A stretch of DNA of 64,000 bases, from positions 1,907,967 through 1,971,966 of the forward strand of contig JAGGNK010007115.1 in the NCBI GenBank assembly GCA_017590115.1, written 5' to 3'. Shown in pieces: positions 33,150-45,260 of the stretch. A program made the translations under genes and the position numbers. The number at the start of each line of letters is the position of its first letter. The first letter of the stretch is position 1. Under the pieces are notes generated by a model. It did not search any database. It was given only the letters and a program-made list of their open reading frames with translations, and was not told the origin of the DNA. The stretch is from Montifringilla adamsi (Eukaryota; Chordata; Aves; Passeriformes; Passeridae).

Positions 33150-35230
33150 CATCTTCCAGGGCTTCCCCGCGCCGTGGCTCCCATCCTCCATCCCTGCTCC
33201 TGGCAATTACTCAGCTGTTTCTCAGCTGTTCCCTGGAGCGGCAGGGATGAGAAGGCAGCAGAGATATTGCTCCCAGGTTTTTTTTTTCCCCGTGTTTTAT
33301 GGCTGGGATAAGCTGCTCCCGAGCCGTTGGAACAGCTGTGGGTCGGCAGAGCCGCGTGCCGGGCGTGGCTCCGGAGGCAGCGCCGAGCCCGAGGGCTCCA
33401 GGTGGTTCTTTATGATCCCTGCTCCTGGTGTTCCTCGTGGTTGGGGGGGCTGATTGCCAGGCTTTTCCAAACGAGCCTTTTGGGAGGGGTGGGATTAGGG
33501 AAAGGCCGGGAGAACAGGACTGATCTCCTCAGGCTCCGATCCTGACAAATCCTCATGCGCTCCCTGGGCAGTGTTGGTTTTCCTGCTGGGTTTTCCCGAG
33601 GCTGATGGATCACCTGCTTCCCTACCTCCCTCTCTTTCATCTCCTGGGATTTGTTTGAAGTCCTGTGGATTTGTTTAGATGGGATTTCCCGGTTTTCTGT
33701 GGCTGAGGGCATCCCGGCCATGCACTCGTTCCTTGCTGTTTAACAGATCCTGCAGCTCCCACAGCCCAGGTTTGGTTTTTCCTGACCAAAAGCTGGATTT
33801 TCCTGAGAGAATCCCTTCCCTTGATGTTTTCCAAACCCTGCAAGCTCCTGATCCTCCGGGATAAATCCATGGCTGGACCCTCTTGTCCCCCTGTTGGTTC
33901 ATTTGCCTCCAGAGGCTGCTCCATGAAGAAGCATTGGAATTGCTATCCCGAATTTCCAGAGCTTGGCAAGGTTCAAGCAAAACCTTCCCCGGCCCTTTTT
34001 CATTCCCCAAGCCCAATATCCCAAAGAAAATCCCTTTGCTCCCCGTGGCCTGCAGGCAGCTCATTCCTCACCATGCCAGGTTGGAGCAGGGCGACCTCGT
34101 GTTTAACTGGGCTGGAAAGGAGAACCCAAGAGGGAAAACCCAAGGATCCCAAGGCTCATCCCGCAGCACTTTTTGGGATGATCTGAGGGTGCCTCACTCC
34201 GGGATAACCCCGAGGCTGCTCAGGTGCAGCTCCCACCCACGCCCGCTCGGCAGGACCCGCAGAGCCTCGCCCACATTCCCGGGTTGCCCTTTCCAATCTG
34301 GCAGCTGCCAGGTCCTTGGGAAGCGCCTCAGCAGCGTTCCCTTGGCAACGGCAGGAGCTGGGAATGGCAAGGTGTGTGGGAGAAACACCAAACCCCCCAT
34401 CCGGCCACGGCCTCACAGGGACAGCCCCATCCCCAAGGATTTTTCCCGGCTTTTTTTTTTCACAGCCAGGGGGGTATTTTTAGCTCTGACACGTCCCAGG
34501 GATCAAGTATCCCACAGGATGGGGGAAGTTGGCAGGGGGGAACCCTTGGGATTTACCGTGTAAGCTAAGCCTGGCCCCGGCTGCCAAGGATGAGCTTGGA
34601 TTCCCCCGGCTGCTGCTCTGGCTGAACTTGGGGTTACCTCCAGCATTCCCCATCCCGAGGAATGACTGACACAGCGGGAAAAATGCCAGAGGTTTTCCAG
34701 CAGAAGGGGGAACAAATGAACTTGGTGTGCAAGCCGTGGCAGTCTGGGCTGGTGGCAGCTCCCTGCCAGCTCCACTCTCCTTCTCCTCCTCAATTTATTA
34801 ATTTGTCCGTCTGCTCCCAGGGAAGGTTTTTACAGGAGGGTTTCTCTTCCCTTTCTCAGTCCAGGAAACCAGAGGGGAAAAAAGGAGCTGGGAAGGAATC
34901 TAGGCCATCCCATTGTGGCTCTATCTGGGGCTTAAAACCATCGAGCTGGGTTTGTTTGAAAGGGCCCATTTCTGTCTCAGGCTCGCTTGTTTGATTTTAT
35001 TTGGATTTTCCTTTGTTCGCTCAGCTGGAACAGGCGGGCGCAGAGGGAGGGGAAAGCAGAGGATTCCAATAATGGGGTTTTGGCAGCAAGTTGGGCATAA
35101 AACAGCTTTATTTGGGATTTTGGTCCTTTTTTGCAGCAGCCGCAGCAGCAGATGAAAGGAACTCGTGGAGGGGCTGGGGCAGGGGCTGGTGATCCCCAGG
35201 CTGTGCCATGTGAGTCGTGTCCCACCCCAA
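33150..35230. other. CACNA1H: Giant intron: no gene seen
   Basis: Moderately GC-rich intronic sequence. A half X-box-like cttggcaacgg is at about 34,342. Open frames at 33,883-34,563 and elsewhere lack recognisable domains. Confidence 0.4.
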
Positions 35231-35244
35231 TAGCTGGGATTTTG

Positions 35245-35418
35245 CTGGGAATCCCTGTCCTTTTCTGTTGGGAATCATTGGGAATCCCTGTCTTTTTCTG
35301 CTGGGAATCATTGGGAATCCCTGTCCTTTTCTGTTGGGAATCATTGGGAATCTCTGTCCTTTTCTGCTGGGAATTATTGAGAATCTCTGCCCTTTTCTGT
35401 TGGGAATCATTGGGAAGC
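35245..35418. repeat. ~33-bp minisatellite (about 5 copies)
   Basis: The unit 'aatccctgtccttttctgtt' plus gggaatcattggg repeats head to tail, with ctgctggg or attattgag variants. Because the unit is a multiple of three, both strands show repetitive frames. Confidence 0.93.
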
Positions 35419-35831
35419 TGTTGGTGATTGATCCATGGCCCCAGCCTCGATGCATCCACCCCACCCCTGCACCCACTGCCCCCAGAACATCCCAAATCCT
35501 GGGATGAACACAGCAGGACGTTGAATCATGGACTGGGTTGGGTTGGAGGGAATCTGAAGGATCATCTAGATCCAGCTTGGAGCCTTGTTCCCACTGTGGG
35601 ATTTGGCTCCCAGCTGGAAGCCAGACCAGCTTTTCCCCCAGGGAGTTTCCTTTGGGTTTTGCTTCCTGCAAATCCAGATTTTGCTATTTTGGTGCTGTTT
35701 CCCTTTTCTGCAGTCTCAGAATCTGCTGATGGAAACCTCCTGTTTGGTCATTTTAATCATGTCAGGAGCCCAAAACTTCCCAGATCCCTGGGATGGGATT
35801 TTGGGAAGTGTGTGCTGTGGCAGTGTGGGAT

Positions 35832-36025
35832 CAGGGAATGGTTTGGGTTGGGAGGGACCTTAGGGATCATCTCATGCATGGGCAGGGACACTTCCCACTA
35901 TCCCAAGTTTCCACCCCTCCCCTCTCCCTCATTCCCTGACATCCCACCCAATTCCCCTGGCATTCCTGGTGGCACTGCATGGGCTTTAAGGTCCCTTCCA
36001 ACCCAACCCATTCCAGGATTCTGGG
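35832..36025. mobile_element. Two CR1 ends in inverted arrangement
   Basis: Left arm, minus orientation (about 35,832-35,915): 'ggaatggtttgggttgggag', 'ggaccttagggatcatctca'. Right arm, plus orientation (about 35,965-36,022): 'gggctttaaggtcccttcca', 'acccaacccattccaggatt'. The two CR1 3' ends face outward with about 50 bp of pyrimidine-rich spacer, so the transcript could fold back on itself. Confidence 0.8.
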
Positions 36026-36729
36026 AAGCAAAGCTTTGCTGTCTGATCATCCCTAACCAGCAGCCAGGGTGGGATTCTGATAAACTGAGCTTATCCTGGG
36101 CTCAGCTTGATGAGCTTGAGCCTAAACCGTTGTGCACGTGCTGAAGAGCTCGGCTGAACAGGAACCCTTGGGAGCGAGCAGGCACCGGAATGTTTTTGGG
36201 AGGAATCATCTCAAATGTCGAGCTGATCTCCGAATCCTGGTGGGAGTAAATGTCACTGGAAAGGCTGAGCCTGTGCCAGCCGTGGGGGGAGTTTGGGAGA
36301 GGCTGGAGTTGATTGGAGCATCTCCAGCAGGCAGCAGAAGGGGGGGTAACTCCAGGATCCCATGGAGAGCAGCATTCCCAGGATGGTGACAGTGACAGAG
36401 CCAGAGCCCGGGGCTCTCCAATGGGTTCCTCCTTCCTTTGGTGTGAACCCACCTTTGGAAACCTGGGATCTTGGAACAATAAACTCTGGGAAGCTTTTGG
36501 AGGACACCTCTGCAGGGTGAGCTCTAGGCTTTGGAGTTTTCACCCTTGGTTTTCCCATGGGATGAGGGGATGGATTTGGAGTAGCCAATTCTGTTGGAGT
36601 GATGTCATCACAAGGTGTGGATGGGGAAGCATTGGATTCAAAGTGTAAAATTCCCTGTGAGAGACAGGAGCTGGATTCCTTGCAGGACAAGGGGTCGTTG
36701 TTTTAAACTCAAAGAGATAAGATTTTAAT

Positions 36730-36925
36730 TGGATTTTGGGAAGGAATTCCTGGCTGGGAGGATGGAGAGGCCCTGGCACAGATTCCCAGAGCAGCTGTGG
36801 CTGTCCCTGGATCCCTGGCAGTGTCCAAGGCCAGCTTGGATGAGGCTTGGAGCACTCTGGGACAGTGGAAGGTGTTGGGGTTGGAGCTGGACAGGCTTTG
36901 ATTCCTTCCCAACCCAAACCACCAC
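36730..36925 (+). mobile_element. CR1 LINE 3' end
   Basis: Forward CR1 from 'gggaaggaattcctggctgg' through 'ggcacagattcccagagcag' and 'gtgtccaaggccagcttgga' to the terminus 'ccttcccaacccaaaccacc'. Confidence 0.88.
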
Positions 36926-36929
36926 TTTT

Positions 36930-39900
36930 TGGTGGGAATTCTCTACATGGACATCCCTTGTCTCACCCTCAGCAGGGACAGCACTTCCCAAGTTCCAGGA
37001 GGGTGCTGAAGGAGCCTCCTCAGCTTCCCTGCACTCGTGCTCATGGCAGGAAACATCCCTTGGAGCGGCAGCTCCCAAAGAAACTTCCCGGAGCAGCTCG
37101 GAGCTCCAGGCAGGGCCCGGATCTGCAGCAGGAGCCGGCTCCAGCTCCGTGCTCAGAGCAGATGGAAGGAGCAGCATTTCCCTCCCACGCTCCTCCCCAG
37201 GAGCCCCTTTAGAGCGATGACATTTTTCCTTTAACCCCCTGATATTTTTCCGGGATCTGAATGAACAGCCCACACACGAGGATGGGTTTTTTCCTCCCTT
37301 TTCTCTTCTGTCTCTCCCTGGATTCGGGGAAGGGGCTGCTCCGAGTATTTCAGTCATTTGGATAACCAGAAAAAGCCCACCTGGCAGCTCTGCTCAGGAT
37401 AAATTCCTCATTAATTGGCATTCCAGGAAAAGATGAGAGCTGAGGGGAGGTAATTTTGGTGCTGCAGGTGTGGACATCACCTTCCCAAACCCCCCACCAT
37501 CCTCACGTTCTCCTTTTCCAGGGAACATCCCCACAGGATGAAGGATTCCGTTTTACCAGACTTCCCAGGGTGTAGTTTTCCATGGAAGAGGAATATCCCT
37601 GGAAGTATTTAAACTTCTGTTGCTTATCCCTCGCTCGCTAAGTCCCAAAGCTCGTTAAATCCCAAGCTTTGGAGCAATCGTTTAATGTCTTAAGCCTTGA
37701 CCTGAATTACCTGCTCCGTGTCCTAGGATTAGGAATGCTCTGGATTGGGAAGAGCCCTCTCCTCCTCCAGCTTTCCCGTGTTCTGCATTTGGAAGTTGGA
37801 TTGGTTTAAAGTGCATTTGGGAGCAGCAATTGGACTTTTCCTGATTGAAAGGCTTTTTTTTTTTTTTTTTTTTTTTTGTAAGCAGATCGGGAGGGTTGGA
37901 GTCAGGCTTTAAAAGCCTTATTCATCCCTAATCCCAAATAATTCCATCTCCGTGGCTTTTAACGTGATTAAATCAGGGCAGGCTGTGACGACACCCGGCA
38001 ATTCCGCTTCCCAAAGAATATTGGATTGAACCTGGAGCGAGGCTCCACCAAAGGAGGAATTTGGTGCTTGGGTTGGGCAGTCCTGAGTTCAGCCCCCTGC
38101 TCTCCCTGGGGTCCAGGTGCTGCAGAATTCTGGGCTGGAAAAGCAGAAGCTTTTCCCGTGGGTTTTGCCTCATCCCTGGATCTAAAGCTGTCCGTATTCC
38201 CTGCTTGTGCTGCTCTCCACATCCCGGGATTTCCCAGGATGTGCAGAGCTCTTTGTTGATGGATGGGATGGAAGTTGGAGTGGGGTCACCTGGATTGTCA
38301 TGGCCGTGGGTTTGTCCGTCACCAAATGCCAAATCCTTGGAATTGCATCCCCCTGGAAGTGCCTCCCTCCATCACTCTCCTGCAGGTGCTCCCCTCTGGA
38401 AAACCCCAGGAATGATTAGCTCCCTGTGCAATCTTGTGCCAATCACTCAACCTCGTTACGTCCCAGTTCCTTTGTGCTGAGCCAGGGGATAATCCAGGAA
38501 AGGAGCTTTCCAGAGGGTGCAGTGGGATAAACCCATTGGCAGCTCTGAGGTGCTGAGCCACAGGGATGTGCCAGAGCCCTGGGAATACGGCAGGGAAAGG
38601 AAGTCCTTGGGAAAAATGAGATTTAATTGCTGCTCCTTGTAACAGAGCTCCCAATAAGTCACAATTCCCAGAAAAGGAAAGCTCCAAGGCAGAATGCCCC
38701 ACTGCTGAGAGGGAATCCCAGGAGGGTTTATGTCTGCTGCTCCATAAATTGCTCTGATAGATTCCCAAAGCTCTGCAAGTCCAAATTCCTGATGGATCTA
38801 AAAATGTGTCATTTTCCAGGTCTTTTTTTTTTTTTTTTCCCTAATCCCACCAATCCCTCAAAAAACAAAAAGAGAGGGGTTGAATGAGAGGTGGGGGTTT
38901 GGGATCAGGACTCTGCATTCCCAAAGCTCCCAGGCAGTTTGGGAAGGGAGGCACCACTCCCATCCAAAAGTGTCTCAGTGTTGTCACAGCTGCACCAGCT
39001 CCCAGAATTGAAGCCAGGGACACTTCCAGGAATGGATTTTTTGAACCCAGGTGTGTTCCATGTGTTTTTTTGGAGCCTGGAAAGGGGGAGAACAGGCTTG
39101 GAATTCCTCATTTCCCTCAGATTCCTAATCTGCCTGATTTCTCCTGTGGGGATTTAGTTTAAGTCTGGCTTTACTCTTTCAAATTATTTCTTCAGCTCTT
39201 CCCTGGCCATCCCACAGCAGCCACATCTCCTTTGCCACCGCTTTCCCCAATATCGAAATATTCTCTCTCCACCTTGGCCTCCATCTGAGATTTAATGTGC
39301 CGGGAGCACTTGTGAGGGAAAAAAAGCTCAGATTTTTCCTTGATTTCTCCTTCATTTTTAATCCTTCAAAGGGCTGTTGAGTCCTGATTCAAAGGGGCCT
39401 CATGTTTCTGTGTTTTGGGGAAGATGCAACTTTGTCATGGCAAAACAGCTGCAAGGAGACGTGAAAACAGAATAAATGTGGGAACAGAATAAATGGGAGA
39501 ACAGAATAAATCAGGAGCTGGAGAAAGGAAGGAGTGGGATGCTTTTATCTATTCCAACATTGTCCCCAAATGTCCCCATTTTCTGTCACTCCCAGCTCCT
39601 TTCAGATCTGCCAGACGGGGACATGGCCCTGCAGGGGATGAGGAGAGATAAGGCAGTGGGACTTGGTTAATTATTAATATTAATATTCCCAAAGAATCAA
39701 TGGGAGCTGTGGAGGGCTCCAAACCCCAGGGGGCAAAGCTCAGCTTTTGCCCCCATATTCAGAATGCTCTCATTTGGTGATTTAGGCTCATCCTAAAGCA
39801 AACTGGACTCGAGGTTTAGAGAGAACATGAGCTGCTTTTGGAGGTTTCAGGGCAAAAAATCCCTGGGGAAAAGCTCTGAGCCAAAATTCCCTTTCAAAGG

Positions 39901-40690
39901 TGTAGCCACTTCCTCCCAGCACCTCCTTCCCAGGTTTGAATTAAAAGCAGCTCCATCCTGATGGGGACAACGGGCCAAGGTGACCTCCAGGGCCACCATC
40001 CAGAGCGGGAGCAGTTTGTCCTCCTGCTGTCCTTCCCTCTCCGCAGGCTCTGGGATTTCTGGAAGCACAGCCAGAGTTTAGGTTTAATTGGAATCTCCCC
40101 TGAACAAACCATCCTCAGAAAAGATGGGAAAGGGAGATCTGTGGATGCTGCTGAGCTCCAGCGAGGCGCAGGAGGTGGGAGGTGGATCCATATCTGCACC
40201 TGCCCTTGCTGTCCCTGCTCTGCTGCAAACACAATTCCATCAAATCCTCATTTCCTTCCAGTCCTGGTGCTTTGATGGAGCTGGAACAGGAATTTGCATG
40301 GGATAATGGAGATTTGGAGGGATAACGGGGTTTTGGAGGCAGCTGTGCCTCCTGGGATTGCTGGGGAGGAGAGGGATGCTGCTCTCTCGGCATTCCCAGG
40401 AATCCCTTCCCAGCTCGCTGATGCCTCAGGAATTTGGGAATGTTGTTGCTGTGCTGATGCCAGGGTGTGGCTCTCACTCAGCAGGGTGGGATCTGCCAGG
40501 GTGGAAAACTCCAAAGGGGAACATTTGGCTCCCTCATCCATTCAGGAGCAGGATCGGAAACAGGGACGCAGAAATTCCCACATGAGTAATGATTTTTGGG
40601 ATTAGAGAAATCCCAAAAAATCCAGTGCAGGGAGGGGTTTGGAGTCTGGGCTTTTGTCTGTTTTTTTATCAGGGGATTTCGAGGCCTTCA
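36930..40690. other. CACNA1H: Giant intron: no gene seen; possible conserved patch
   Basis: No coding gene. The stretch 37,600-37,740 lacks the ggaat style and has repeated ctcgctaa/ctcgttaaat words and a gaattacc core; it may be a conserved non-coding element. Poly-T runs lie at about 37,854-37,877 and 38,822-38,839. Frames at 38,061-38,480 and 40,115-40,477 look like chance. Confidence 0.4.
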
Positions 40691-40694
40691 GAGA

Positions 40695-40870
40695 ACCCCG
40701 GAATGGTTTGGGTTGGGAGGGACCTTAAAAATCATCCAGTGCCACCCCTGCCAGGGCAGGGACACCTCCCACTGTCCCAGGCTGCTCCAACCTGGCCTTG
40801 GACATTCCAGAGGTGGAGCAGCCACAGCTTCTCCAGCCAAATTTATCCCAATATCCCATAAAATCCCATT
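40695..40870 (-). mobile_element. CR1 LINE 3' end
   Basis: Reversed CR1: 'ggaatggtttgggttgggag', 'ggaccttaaaaatcatccag', 'ggcagggacacctcccactg' and 'tggccttggacattccagag'. Confidence 0.9.
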
Positions 40871-41224
40871 CCAGCAAACCCCAACCACCAGGCCCAAGCG
40901 CTGCTTTGCCAAAAATCCTCGTTTTGGCTTCATCCCGAGGTGTTGTCCCATTTCCTGCCCTTTTGGGTGGCCCTCGGGTCATTCAAAGGCTCTAAACCAA
41001 AAAACTACAAAGGACTGGAAGAATTACAAAATGAAGTGAAGCCACTGTGAAATAAAGGAAAGAGAAGCAAAGGCAGAGAAAGACGGGAAGGTTCCACCAG
41101 AGGTGCCACCCCCACCATCCAACCCCTCCACCGAGAGGATCCACGCTCCCATTCCATAACCCGGGCTTCCCCGCAGGTCCAGCTGGCCTCACGAACATTT
41201 CAGAAGCTGCAATTCCCTAGGAGA

Positions 41225-41420
41225 ACAGGGAGATAAATCAGCAGCTCCTTTGTTTCCCTGCTTCCACGTCGGCCACCCCGCGCTCCGCGGCGACGGGTTT
41301 GTTTAACGGGAGCAGGAGCTGCTCGGGGTGGTTCATCACGGGCACTAATTGACTGTCACGCTGCTTTTTTTTTCCCGGTTTTTATTCCCATTATTCATCA
41401 GCTGGAGGGAAAAGAGGAGC
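41225..41420. promoter_or_regulatory. Candidate conserved non-coding element
   Basis: This stretch differs from its surroundings: a CpG-rich patch (41,265-41,300, with cgcggcgacgg) is followed by gcactaattgactgtcacg and attcatcagctgg. There are homeodomain- and bHLH-like cores and no repeat character. The regulatory role is inferred only from composition. Confidence 0.25.
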
Positions 41421-41649
41421 TGACAGGCAGGGAAGGAAGAGCCAGGGCCTGGCGGGTGCCCGGGAGGCAGCGTGGGTGGCACCTCCCGAGCTGGCACCGA
41501 GCCACCCAGGGGACACCGAGTGACTGCACAGTGGCCACTGGAGACTGGCCCTGTCAATATTTTCCGAGGGTTTCTTGGGAAACAAAAGGCTAATTCCCAA
41601 ATTTAGCTCCGTCGCGATTAACGGGTTCTAATCCGCAAGGAAATGGATT

Positions 41650-42130
41650 TTTTCTTCCTGGGCCTTTGTTTTTTCCTTCCAAGTTAAATTATTCCTCCAC
41701 ATGCTTTAGAGCTGGAGCATCCAATGAAATTCCAGCCTTTGCCACCTTTTTCTTTCCTATTTTCCCCTCCAAAATCCCTTTTTCCTTTCTCTGTGCAGTC
41801 CCCCTGGTAATGTTTTTTCTTCCTTTTTTTTTTTTCCCTTTCAAATTCAATCGATTCCTCCACATGTCTTAGAGCTGGAGCATCCAAGGAATTTCCAGCC
41901 TTTGCCACCATTTCCCTTCCCAATTTTCCCCCCAAATCCCTCTCCCCTTTCCTGTGCAACCCCCCCTGGAAATGTTTTTCTTCTCATTTTTTTTTTCCTT
42001 CCAATTTCGTCTATTCCTCCATGTGCTTCAGAGCTGGAGCATCCAATGAACTTCCAGCCTTTCCCACCTTTTCCTTTCCCATTTTTCCCCCAAATCCCTT
42101 TTCCCCTTCCTTGAGCAGCCCCCCCAGGAT
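41650..42130. repeat. ~160-bp tandem triplication
   Basis: Three diverged copies start near 41,691, 41,855 and 42,014. Each has 'ttcctccacatg', 'agagctggagcatccaa', 'ttccagcctttgccacc', a 'ttttcccc...aaatccc' block, a cctgtgcag-like word, 'cccccctgg' and a T-rich tail. Spacing is 164 and 159 bp. Confidence 0.9.
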
Positions 42131-42714
42131 GAGCTGCCCCATTATCCCATCCTGGCTGTGCTTCCCAGTGCTTCTGTGGGACTGAGCTGCTTCCCAGAGA
42201 TCATCTGAGGCAAGAAAGGCCCAATTAACTGCCCGTTCCAGCCCTCACCTAATTGAGAAGAGAATTGAGGGTTATTTTTACTCAGTCTGAAGACAGCAAA
42301 ATATTTTCCTCGCTGGGGCCAGTTGTTTGGCACAATCAGAGAGGGAGAATCCAGAAAATTCCAGCTGGGAAGCATCAGGTCATGGCAGGGATCGAGGGAT
42401 TCAGTCATGCCAAGCTTGGTGTTACAGCTGCTGCAACATCCTGGGTGGAAAAAAGGGATTTTGGGATCTAACTCACGGCTGGAAAAAGCAGTGGCAAATT
42501 CTCATGAAGTGCTGAGGGGTTTCTGCTGCTTGCAGCTGGATCTGAGGAATTTTTTTGGGAAGAATGCTGGTTTTCCTGGTGGTGATGCTGTTATTGTAGG
42601 GTTTGGGTTTTGCTTGAGGCCTAGGAATTTTCTGCTGGATTCGCGGTGGGAAGTGGGTTTGTGGATCTCGTTGGTGTGGTAGGAAGCTGGAGGAGGAGTG
42701 GGCAGATCAATCCA

Positions 42715-42825
42715 AGGTCTGGATGGGCTTGGAGAAACCTGGGAATGGTGGAAGCTGTCCCTGCCCATGGCAGGGGGTGGCACTGGAGGAGCTTTTCCAG
42801 CCCAAACCATCCCGGGACTCTCTGA
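42715..42825 (+). mobile_element. CR1 LINE 3' end
   Basis: Forward CR1: 'gatgggcttggagaaacctg', 'gctgtccctgcccatggcag' and the terminus 'gcttttccagcccaaaccat'. Confidence 0.85.
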
Positions 42826-43501
42826 GCTGGACACAACCAGGCTGGGGACTGAACCCCTTGAGATGTGCAGGTCCTGCTCTCCAAACTGGAATTTGCAATG
42901 GGAAACATGGAAAAGTCAGATCCTGCTGTTCCAACCAGGAGAGGAGGAGCCTGTGGCTGTTCCTACCTCGTTCAGGGCATGGATAAGGACACGGGAATCT
43001 CCTTGGATTCGCTGTTGGATGCCTTGGAGCTGTGGGAGACACAGGGATTGTCCTGTTCCATCCCACATCCCCACAGACTTCTCCTGGCTCCAGAGCCAGT
43101 CTGGAACATCTGACCCGGAGTCTGTAGGGACAGCCATCACCTCCAAACCCCAGTGAGGGCAGGATCTGTGTTCATTAGGGCTGTAATTAACACTGCTAAA
43201 TGAGCTTGGGGCCCCCCAGGCCTGCAGGGTGTTCAGCAGGGCCAGAGTTATCCAGGTTGGATGAGAAAATCCCAGAGGAGCCACACACGGAAATGTTCCA
43301 AAGAACCTGAAGTGTGCCAGGGTCTGCACTTCCAAATGGCCTCGATTTTGGGAGAATCTAGGCTGGGAAAAGCTCCTGGGGCAGCTCAGACCCAGCACTG
43401 GGGCTGGAGCTCGGGTGGGAATTCCCATGAGGAAATTCGGGCGCTGTCTCTGCCACGAGCTCCAAACCTTGGATCCCTGCAGCTCAAACCTCCCAGAATT
43501 A

Positions 43502-43580
43502 ACCCAGAGAAACGGGATGAGGAATTCCCTGCATTTATTAATGGCTGGAACGTGGGGTATTATGTTGGAATTAAATCCAT
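43502..43580. repeat. Dispersed direct repeat, copy 1 (pair at 45,183)
   Basis: Contains 'acccagagaaacgggatgag' and 'tttattaatggctggaac', then 'tggggtattatgttggaatt'. Copy 2 at 45,183-45,260 keeps this order in the same orientation. The family is unknown to me. Confidence 0.85.
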
Positions 43581-45182
43581 GAGACGTGTTCTCCCCGAGG
43601 AGCAGCACAAAGCCTTTCCAAGGATTGCCCTGGCGGCTCCTTCCCGGTGCCTCTTCGGATTTCTCCCAGCCTGGCTGTGCTTGGAAATGAATTTTGTACC
43701 TGACTTATGTTGGGATTTATATCTGAGAAAAGGAGTTTGGCACAGACAGCTCCAGAAAGTTCAGCCTGAGGTGGGAATTGCTGATTGGAGCTCGTGTTTG
43801 TGGCTGGCTGTGCTCAGCCTGGAGCTCTGGGAGTCCTGGGATTCCTTCAGCTTTGATTCCCAGCCTTGTTTTAGCTTTGCTCTGTTACTGAGAGGGCAAA
43901 AAACCCTGATTTGGGTTGTTCTTCTTGCACACTGAATTCCCCAGTTCCAGCTGACAGCTTGGAGTGATTCCCTCTTGGAAATCACCCCTTGGAAGGAGGA
44001 AATGGAGATCATGAACAGTGCCCTGGCAGAAATTGAGAAATTCAGGTTCACCTTTGCTGGGCCACCAATTCCTGTCCTTCTTTGCTTCCTGGGAATTCCC
44101 CTCCTGCTCCATCACACCCTCCCCTCCTGCTGCTTCATCCTCACCTTCCATTTCCAGCCCTGCCTGCTCTAAACCTGGGTGAAATCCACAGGAAAACGCT
44201 GGTTTAAGTGCTCTGCTGGATTTGGGCCAGCTCTGGCTGGACTTACACATGTGCTTGAGCCAGGACTAAACCCTAAATGCCATCACTCAGGGCTGCAGCC
44301 CGACATTAAAATATCCATCAGTGCTCAGAGCAAAAATCTGCTCCCTGCAGCACCCTCAGGATGCAAACACGTGGGAAGATGGGACAAATCCAAGGATTTC
44401 CATCCCAATTTAAAGCCTGGCTCATCCACACCTGGCTGGGACCTGTTGCTCTCTGGGGCAAACATCCCTGGAATTTTATAACTTTTAATTTTATTAATTT
44501 TATAAATGATGTTTTGGGGGTTTTCCTCGATTTCAGACACCAAACCTGCCATGATCCCTCCCTAAGGAATCATCCCCAGCCCTGGCACTGCCCCTCTGTG
44601 CCAGCTGCAGCTCCCTGAGCACAAGCAGAGCCTTAATTAGTGGCAGGGCCTTAATTAGCAGGAGAAGGGAGGAGCTACTCCCAAATTCCTCCTGGATCCA
44701 ACCCCACATTTCTTTACTCTGCTCCTCCTGTGCTGTTTGTGGCAGCACCTGGGAGGATCCTGCAGGGAAATCCTGGTGATTCTGAGGGACCTGAGGTGGG
44801 AGAGCTTGGGAAAAAGGGTGGGAAAAAGGGATTTTGTCACCTCTTTGCAGCTCCCACTCCTCGTGTGGCACCACAGCCTCCTTGTTTGGGTTGCAAACGC
44901 TGCAGGGGGAGTTTTTTTCAGGAGCATTCTTTTATTGCTGTGTGAAAAGAAAAAAGGGGGAAAAAAAAGCAGCCCAATAACTTTTCCATTAATGCCGAGC
45001 TTTGGGAGTCTTTTGTTTGGTGGCTTTGTTTACAAAACCTCTTGGAACTGAGCTCTGTGAGACCTTCCCTTGGAATTAGGGTTGGAATCGAGCTCGGAGC
45101 CATTCCAGGCTTTTTGAGGGGAATCCCACGAATTTTGGGGCTTTTTGGGGGGAATCCCATGAGGCTTTTTGGGGGGAATCCC

Positions 45183-45260
45183 ACCCAGAGAAACGGGATG
45201 AGGTTTCCCCTGGATTTATTAATGGCTGGAACATGGGGTATTATGTTGGAATTCAATCCT
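45183..45260. repeat. Dispersed direct repeat, copy 2
   Basis: Same order of blocks as 43,502-43,580 with few differences, 1.68 kb away. It directly follows the short tttttgggggg tandem. Confidence 0.85.
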
